Below are positions 58,850 to 64,000 of a DNA stretch of 64,000 nt, piece by piece. Below the pieces are notes generated by a model that did no database searches, was not told the origin of the DNA, and saw only the letters and a list, made by a program, of their open reading frames with translations. The stretch covers positions 124,001-188,000 of the forward strand of contig NZ_BAWM01000152.1 in the NCBI RefSeq assembly GCF_000759675.1, written 5' to 3'. This DNA is from Neobacillus niacini (lineage in GTDB: Bacteria; Bacillota; Bacilli; Bacillales; Cytobacillaceae). The position numbers were made by a program, and so were the translations under genes. How positions within the stretch are numbered: position 1 is the stretch's first letter; the number at the start of each line of letters is the position of its first letter.

Positions 58850-60535
58850 TTACTTTCCAACGGTTTCCTTAATTTTCTTTAAGACTCCCGGGTCAATGGA
58901 TTCAAGGGAAGCAGCAGCCTGCTCTAAAGCTTCCTGATACTCAAACTGTCTAAATGCCTGTTCTGCATCAATTAGTCCTTTAGCAACAGATGGATGCTGA
59001 CTCCGGTATCTATTTCCATATTGAATCGCCTTTTCAGCGAGCATTACATTTTCAATCAGTTCAGTTGTTGTATTAGATAATTTTTCAACTGTTAAAACGG
59101 CAATCTCTAAATATTGATTTAGCGCTGAAACGTTAAGTGGCTTTTCCTGAAGCTGGAGCTTTACGTTTTGGATGCTTTCATTTGTATCTTCAAATAGATA
59201 CTTATAATCTTCTGGTAATCCTGGAATATTGCTCTTAGATACTAAACGGATCGTTTCGCCCACTTTTTTGGTTAATTCCCTTAGTGTTTCACGCGCTTCG
59301 AACTCATCTTTTCTAAGTGCCTGGAGCTTTAGACCAAAATTTTCTTGCTCTTCCTGAATCATTTCAATATGCGTTTTAATTTCTTTAAGTTCTTCACAAA
59401 GAATCGTTAATGCCGTTTCATTGATATTTATTTTTTCAATCAAGATGTCATAATGCTTTGTAACAGAAGCAAGCTGTTTTTCTAAGTGCCTTTGAATTTC
59501 AAAATCAATTTCCGTTAGATGATAGCTTTCTTGAACATGCTTTACTTCATTAGAGAGATGGTCATGTTCTTCAAGGACAGAGGATAATAGTCCACTCATA
59601 CCTTTTTCATTTTGAAGGATAAAACGCTTGGCATTCACTTCTTTTTCTAGTAAGTCAAAAAGAATGTCAATTCGTTCTTTCACTTCACTAATGCCTTCAA
59701 GCGCTTCTTCCATTTTTGTCTCTTCAATAAAGGCTAAATACTCAACCAATTTTCCTCGTAAACTTTCGATTTCATTCTCTAATTGAATATGACTTAGATA
59801 ATACCCTTTTTCAGTCATTTCACGATACCCTTCTAGAATATCAGTCAATTGAGCTGGTATTAGAGATTGACACTCTATTAACAGCTGAGGAATGGTATCC
59901 ATACTATTTTTAACATTCATTAGTCGATCATGGATCGCTAAAACAAGTTCGCGTGCTTCAAGATAGTTACCATGTTCAGTTTTCTCGTCAAATTCATGAA
60001 ACTTTTTCGTAACGTCATCCAGTTGAGTTTCTAAATATTTTTCGGATTTTCCAAAGCTATGACGATGAGCTAGCAGCGTTTTTTTCGTTTCCCGGTATAA
60101 TTCTTTTAACTGCTCAATTTCAGTTCTGTTCTTTTCTTCACTTCCGACAAGTTCATGGAGTTCCTCAACAATTTTATTAATCTCATTTTCAGTTGCCTGT
60201 AACTTTTCTTTGGTTTCCTGTTGTATAGCTTTTGCTTTATTAAAACGGTATTTGTCGATATATTCTTCAGCGTCAAATAACATCTCTTCCAGATTTGGTA
60301 ATTTAACCGTAACAATATCGTCCCATTGATTACGCCAGCCCTCGAATAATTCTTCGGTTTGTCCGGTCATATTCAATTGTTTTACCTTTGACATTTCATC
60401 CAATATTGGTCGATTAAACAAATCGATTTTCCAGGCTTCTAACCTATCCATTTCTTTAAAATACTTTTTCTTTATAAAATACCCCATTACAAATAAGGCT
60501 AGTAGTAGGATAATAAATCCAATAAAATATTTCAC
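58850..60535 (-). CDS. ezrA: Septation ring formation regulator EzrA
   Basis: 561 residues: one N-terminal membrane helix (YFIGFIILLLALFVMGYFI) followed by five or so spectrin-like coiled-coil repeats, no C-terminal domain. The pattern DRLEAWKIDLFNRPILDEMSKVKQLNMTGQTEELFEGWRNQWDD is characteristic. Modulates FtsZ ring assembly at the membrane. GTG 60535 is supported by AGGGGG 7 nt upstream; upstream in-frame starts lie inside or before this site. Confidence 0.96.
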   Translation of the reverse strand: MKYFIGFIILLLALFVMGYFIKKKYFKEMDRLEAWKIDLFNRPILDEMSKVKQLNMTGQTEELFEGWRNQWDDIVTVKLPNLEEMLFDAEEYIDKYRFNKAKAIQQETKEKLQATENEINKIVEELHELVGSEEKNRTEIEQLKELYRETKKTLLAHRHSFGKSEKYLETQLDDVTKKFHEFDEKTEHGNYLEARELVLAIHDRLMNVKNSMDTIPQLLIECQSLIPAQLTDILEGYREMTEKGYYLSHIQLENEIESLRGKLVEYLAFIEETKMEEALEGISEVKERIDILFDLLEKEVNAKRFILQNEKGMSGLLSSVLEEHDHLSNEVKHVQESYHLTEIDFEIQRHLEKQLASVTKHYDILIEKININETALTILCEELKEIKTHIEMIQEEQENFGLKLQALRKDEFEARETLRELTKKVGETIRLVSKSNIPGLPEDYKYLFEDTNESIQNVKLQLQEKPLNVSALNQYLEIAVLTVEKLSNTTTELIENVMLAEKAIQYGNRYRSQHPSVAKGLIDAEQAFRQFEYQEALEQAAASLESIDPGVLKKIKETVGK

Positions 60536-60756
60536 ATTCAAGCCCCCTGTTTCAAACACTTCATATAAATCTTCAAAGCGCTAGATACTAATCTATTAAA
60601 AACCATCATTATTCGGTAAAGTTCAATGCCTCTATGATACCATGTAAACGACATTTTTTGACTATTATTTTCAATTTTATTGAAAAAGAAATTTTCATTT
60701 ATTATTTTATGACAAAAATCTAAGTGAAAAGAGGATTAGCTTTTAAACTACAAATT

Positions 60757-60802
60757 AAAAAGCACTTGCTTGAAGGAAATTTGCTTTCCAAGCTAGTGCT
60801 TA
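60757..60802 (-). terminator. Terminator of refZ
   Basis: AAGCACT-GCTTG paired with CAAGC-AGTGCTT, followed by TTTTAATTTG on the minus strand. Confidence 0.8.
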
Positions 60803-60831
60803 TCATATAAATATCCGTTTATTTGTCTCAA

Positions 60832-61461
60832 CTACAATATAGCCTCTTTCTTTTCAATAATTTTTGATCCTAGTGTGTTTTCAATCCAACTGTTGATTTC
60901 TTTTAAGTACTTTTGTTCAAAGAACCTTTCATTTGGAAAAATATAAAGTACCTCTCGTAAATAATGAGCATTAATAAACGGCATCATAAGTAAGCCCTTG
61001 TATTGGATAATCAAGTAAGCAATAGAATGCGGACGGAATTCTTTTCTTTCAAACCCTTTTTCAAAAATCTTTTGAAAAAAGTACTTCTCCTTTAAGGCAT
61101 AGGTGGACATAACTTCTCTGACTACCTGAGAATCCATTGACATTTCTCGGTATACGAAGCTTGAAAGTTCAATATTTTCACATTGATAGTGGAGCAAGTC
61201 AGCTGTTATCCGTTTTAAACAATCCTTTACTCCTGTATCCATTAAAGAAAACTTTTCTTCAATAATGCGTAAATATTGCTCAAAAAAGTAAGTAAAGCAA
61301 TATTCTAATAATCCAAGCTTATTCTCAAAATGGTAGGCGATGGTTGCTGAGTTTACTTTCGCTACGGTTGCGATATCACGTATCGATGTTCCAGCATATC
61401 CATTTGAATTAAAAAGCGATATCGCTGCTTTCACTATTTCTTCTTTAGAATCCTTTTTCAT
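60832..61461 (-). CDS. refZ: TetR-family forespore capture protein RefZ (YttP)
   Basis: 209 residues. N-terminal TetR HTH (SKEEIVKAAISLFNSNGYAGTSIRDIATVAKVNSATIAYHFENKLGLLEYCF), ligand-like helical C-terminal domain. In B. subtilis RefZ binds near the origin and helps place the polar septum and chromosome in sporulation. Position next to the GAF gene and ezrA fits. ATG with AGGAGGTG upstream. Confidence 0.9.
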   Translation of the reverse strand: MKKDSKEEIVKAAISLFNSNGYAGTSIRDIATVAKVNSATIAYHFENKLGLLEYCFTYFFEQYLRIIEEKFSLMDTGVKDCLKRITADLLHYQCENIELSSFVYREMSMDSQVVREVMSTYALKEKYFFQKIFEKGFERKEFRPHSIAYLIIQYKGLLMMPFINAHYLREVLYIFPNERFFEQKYLKEINSWIENTLGSKIIEKKEAIL

Positions 61462-61616
61462 CGTACACCTCCTGATACTCCTGCCTTTTTATCCTTACTA
61501 TAACAATTCTTTTTTGGTTGATGGATTCCTTTAATAAATTATCGACAAAGTATGCTCTTTTTCTTGTCAGTTTGATAAAATAAACATGAATTGTAAAAAG
61601 GGATGGGTGAAAAAAC

Positions 61617-62099
61617 ATGTTTAATGTCGAAATGTACAAAGGAAGCCGCAAAGAAAATTATGAATTGGTAAAAAAACAATTACAGGCCCTACTCCATGGT
61701 GAGAAAAACCAAATCGCTAATCTTAGTAATACTTCTGCATTATTAAACCAGTTTCTTGATCGGATAAACTGGATTGGCTTCTATTTAATGGATGAAAACA
61801 ATGAACTAGTATTGGGACCCTTTCAAGGACTGCCAGCATGTGTGCGCATCCCGCTTGGCAAAGGTGTATGCGGAACGTCTGCAAAAACAAAAGAAACACT
61901 CCGGGTGGAAGACGTTCATCAATTTCCTGGTCACATTGCCTGCGATGCTGCCTCTAATTCAGAAATCGTTATACCACTAATAAAAGACGGAAAATTACTA
62001 GGTGTCTTGGATATTGACTCACCAGATAAAAATCGCTTTGATGAATTAGACCAAGAGAAGTTAGAAGAAATTACAGACATTCTTGTTGATCATTTGTAA
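61617..62099 (+). CDS. Free methionine-(R)-sulfoxide reductase (GAF domain)
   Basis: 160-residue GAF-fold enzyme. Three cysteines in the fRMsr positions, C75 (GLPACVRIP), C85 (GVCGTSA) and C109 (HIACDAAS), plus the LVLGPFQGLPACVRI motif. Reduces free Met-R-sulfoxide; counterpart of B. subtilis YtsP. AAAGGGATGG upstream of ATG. Divergent from refZ, with a terminator shared with the downstream lyase. Confidence 0.93.
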   Translation: MFNVEMYKGSRKENYELVKKQLQALLHGEKNQIANLSNTSALLNQFLDRINWIGFYLMDENNELVLGPFQGLPACVRIPLGKGVCGTSAKTKETLRVEDVHQFPGHIACDAASNSEIVIPLIKDGKLLGVLDIDSPDKNRFDELDQEKLEEITDILVDHL

Positions 62100-62102
62100 A
62101 AT

Positions 62103-62130
62103 TAAAAACTCGCCGTGGCGAGTTTTTTAT
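62103..62130. terminator. Bidirectional terminator after the fRMsr gene
   Basis: ACTCGC/GCGAGT stem flanked by AAAA and TTTTTT. Confidence 0.85.
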
Positions 62131-63314
62131 ATTTTTTCAAGTGCTTGGTCTAAGTCTTCTTGTATATCCTCCCATGCTTCAAGCCCCACTGACAGTCGGA
62201 GTAATGTGTCCTCTATTCCCATTTTTCTTCGTTCTTCTACTGGAACGACAGCATGCGTCATGGTGGCGGGGTGCTGTATCAACGTTTCAGCATCCCCTAA
62301 ACTCACTGCTATTTTTATCAATTTTAATTGATTCATAAATAATTGAGCTGTCTGCTTTGATCCTTTAATCGAAAATGAAATTAAGCCACCTGGTTTTTTC
62401 ATTTGTTTTTGCATGATCCTATTATCGTCTACATAGTCACTATTGCCAGGAAAATAGAGCTTTTCAACTTTTGGATGATTACGTAAAAATTCAACGAGCT
62501 TGCTTGCATTCTCACAATGACGATCCATCCTTACGGGAAGTGTTTTTATCCCTCGTAGTAAAAGCCAAGCATCAAAGGGAGAGACAGTGCCGCCGATGTC
62601 TTTTTGTGTTGTTCTTGAGACCTGTTGGATAAAATCACTTTTGCCAACAACGATTCCAGCAATAACATCACCGTGACCACAAATATATTTTGTTGCACTG
62701 TGAATAACAACATCACATCCAAGGCTGATAGGTGTTTGTAAATACGGAGAGCAAAATGTATTATCCACCACAACAGGAATTCCACGTTGATTTGCGATGC
62801 TGGCAACTAATTCTAAGTCAACTAGTTTCATGGTTGGATTAATCGGGGTTTCTATATAAATACATGCAGTATTTGGGCGAATCTCTTCCTCTAGAATTTC
62901 TTTTGATGACATTAATGAAAAATCATGAGCGATGTCATATTTATCTTTTAACAATTGTAGTAACCCATACGTACAGCCATATACACCTTGCGAACACAAG
63001 ATACGGTCACCTGTTTTGGTTAATGCGGTTAACACGGCTGATACTGCTGCCATCCCTGAGGAAAAGGCCAAACCTGCTTCCCCTTGTTCAAGCTTCGCCA
63101 TCCGGTCTTCGAGAATTTTAACTGTTGGATTGCCCAGACGGGAGTAAATATATCCTTCTTCTTGACCTGCAAATCTCCTTTCCCCTTGCTCTGCACTAGC
63201 AAAGGTGAATGTAGAAGTTTGATATAAGGGAGGAACTAGACTTCCTTGATGTTCATCTGAAAGATACCCCGAATGAATTGCTTCCGTTTCAAAACGAAAA
63301 TTTTTATTTTCCAA
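62127..63314 (-). CDS. PLP-dependent Cys/Met metabolism enzyme, probable methionine gamma-lyase
   Basis: 395 residues of the cystathionine gamma-synthase/lyase family. Motifs: TEAIHSGY, YSRLGNPTVKILEDRMAKLEQG, PLP Lys in IHSATKYICGHGDVIAG, and RLSVGLEAWEDIQEDLDQAL at the end. The Cys in VVDNTFCSPYLQTP resembles the methionine gamma-lyase group, but cystathionine lyase or synthase cannot be excluded. TTG 63314 is supported by GGAGGGG 5 nt upstream. Sits where B. subtilis has ytrP. Confidence 0.85.
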   Translation of the reverse strand: MENKNFRFETEAIHSGYLSDEHQGSLVPPLYQTSTFTFASAEQGERRFAGQEEGYIYSRLGNPTVKILEDRMAKLEQGEAGLAFSSGMAAVSAVLTALTKTGDRILCSQGVYGCTYGLLQLLKDKYDIAHDFSLMSSKEILEEEIRPNTACIYIETPINPTMKLVDLELVASIANQRGIPVVVDNTFCSPYLQTPISLGCDVVIHSATKYICGHGDVIAGIVVGKSDFIQQVSRTTQKDIGGTVSPFDAWLLLRGIKTLPVRMDRHCENASKLVEFLRNHPKVEKLYFPGNSDYVDDNRIMQKQMKKPGGLISFSIKGSKQTAQLFMNQLKLIKIAVSLGDAETLIQHPATMTHAVVPVEERRKMGIEDTLLRLSVGLEAWEDIQEDLDQALEKI

Positions 63315-63513
63315 GCTGACCCCTCCAATTTTTTTGTAAACGTTTTCAATTCTATTCGTTTCTATTATACTATTCATTTACACTAGGTGAGGCACTCAAA
63401 TTCATTTTCATTAAAAAGTGCCATACTATCAGTTCTTGAAAAATCCAGCGTGTCCGGTGCCACAACTTGAATAACACCTTTAGCATGTAAAAAGTGTATT
63501 TCCTGAAATTGAC
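63315..63513. other. Intergenic region before the rpsD promoter
   Basis: 199 bases of divergent spacing. No ORF. A short G+C-rich stretch TGTCCGGTGCCAC at about 63450-63462 stands out against AT-rich surroundings and may be a relic of another repeat; otherwise nothing seen. Confidence 0.35.
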
Positions 63514-63543
63514 TTGACATATTGATGAATAAAATTATATAAT
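63514..63543 (+). promoter_or_regulatory. Sigma-A promoter of rpsD
   Basis: Consensus -35 TTGACA (63514-63519), 18-bp spacer, consensus -10 TATAAT (63538-63543). Confidence 0.9.
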
Positions 63544-63549
63544 ATTCTT

Positions 63550-63745
63550 TGTGTAAAATAACTGCAGCCTATGTGAACACGTGAATGGTCTCATTTCGTT
63601 CCTCATAAGTCATTTTTACTTATGATGGTGTATCTTGTAACCCTCTGCTGCTAGGGCGAAGGTGCATGAAAACAAAATGGCTATCATTGATGTTTCATAA
63701 CGGTTTTTATTTTACCAAAATAAAAACACTAAGGAGGAGTCATTC
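63550..63745 (+). promoter_or_regulatory. S4-type ribosomal protein leader of rpsD
   Basis: About 195 nt leader between promoter and rpsD. Contains CTCATAAGT...ACTTATGATG (near 63603-63632), a pyrimidine/purine arm GTAACCCTCTGCTGCTAGGG, and an AU-rich 11-bp hairpin (63703-63713 with 63717-63727) just before the ribosome site. In B. subtilis free S4 binds such a leader and represses rpsD translation/transcription. Identity inferred from position and structure. Confidence 0.65.
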
Positions 63746-64000
63746 ATGGCTCGTTATACTGGCTCTAGCTGGAAAATCTCTCGTCGTCTTGGAATCTCTC
63801 TAAGCGGCACAGGTAAAGAATTAGAAAAGCGTCCTTACGCTCCTGGACAACATGGTCCAAACCAACGTAAGAAGCTTTCTGAATACGGATTGCAATTACA
63901 AGAAAAGCAAAAACTTCGTCACATGTATGGAGTAACTGAGCGTCAATTCCGTAACCTTTTTGACAAAGCTGGCAAAATGGGTGGGGTTCACGGTGAAAAC
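63746..64000 (+). CDS. rpsD: 30S ribosomal protein S4 (5' part, cut by window end)
   Basis: 85 codons visible: MARYTGSSWKISRRLGISLSGTGKELEKRPYAPGQHGPNQRKKLSEYGLQLQEKQKLRHMYGV..., the Bacillus S4 N-terminus, of about 200 residues in total. Primary 16S rRNA-binding protein in 30S assembly. AAGGAGGAG ribosome site. The rest lies beyond position 64000. Confidence 0.98.
   Translation, partial: MARYTGSSWKISRRLGISLSGTGKELEKRPYAPGQHGPNQRKKLSEYGLQLQEKQKLRHMYGVTERQFRNLFDKAGKMGGVHGEN

Noticed and set aside
1..64000. CRISPR arrays, tRNA or rRNA genes, prophage modules
   Set aside because: No regularly spaced direct repeats, no cloverleaf or rRNA sequence noticed, and only isolated recombinase and holin-like remnants without other phage genes.

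Overview
The window is chromosomal DNA of a low-GC, endospore-forming Bacillaceae, close to Bacillus/Neobacillus. Evidence is the gene content (an alpha/beta SASP, CotA, YtrH/YtrI, YtfJ, RefZ, a GerPF-type protein), strong AGGAGG ribosome sites with frequent TTG/GTG starts, and near-complete gene order match to the B. subtilis dnaB-to-rpsD segment of the chromosome. Most genes lie on the minus strand. Genus is inference; no 16S gene is present.

Layout. 1-36979 is conserved backbone: dnaB (cut by the left edge), nrdR, a small unknown gene, speD, gapB, coaE, ytaF, mutM, polA, phoR, phoP, a MaoC hydratase, mdh, icd, citZ, ytwI, ytvI(+), fxsA, pyk, pfkA, accA, accD, a FadR-type regulator, malic enzyme, dnaE, ytrH/ytrI(+), nrnA, ytpI(+), ytoI, a small membrane protein, ytkL, an M24 peptidase(+), a non-coding RNA candidate(+) and ald. 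36980-44800 is an accessory spore-coat-flavoured island with gene wreckage: a laccase tail fragment, xanthine dehydrogenase remnants including an in-frame chimera, a truncated serine recombinase abutting a truncated oxalate decarboxylase, an intact CotA laccase with a Cys-rich N-terminal extension, and several very small coat/germination-type proteins. 44807-64000 returns to backbone: a Usp protein, moaB, an EcsC protein, ackA, ytxK, tpx, ytfJ, ytfI, yteJ, sppA, nadK2, an acyl-CoA synthetase, a SASP gene, thiI, nifZ, ezrA, refZ, an fRMsr-type GAF protein, a Cys/Met lyase and the start of rpsD with its S4-type leader.

How the genes work together. The left half concentrates central carbon metabolism (gapB, pfkA, pyk, mdh-icd-citZ, malic enzyme, accDA, later ackA) plus DNA replication and repair (dnaB, polA, mutM, dnaE). 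Recognisable control includes a double CcpN-type dyad at gapB, a cre-like site at citZ, a CcpA activation-type cre near -56 at ackA, and identical TGGTCAGACCA palindromes in front of both the malic enzyme/FadR operon and accDA, suggesting that one regulator couples malate-derived NADPH and pyruvate to malonyl-CoA synthesis.

The two signals I consider most worth following are (i) an independently transcribed, multi-branched RNA of about 238 nt at 35581-35818 with its own promoter and terminator and no ORF, and (ii) a structured 140-nt leader in front of speD, whose internal C-run is perfectly complementary to the speD Shine-Dalgarno sequence. Two families of short interspersed repeats (three and two copies) are also present.
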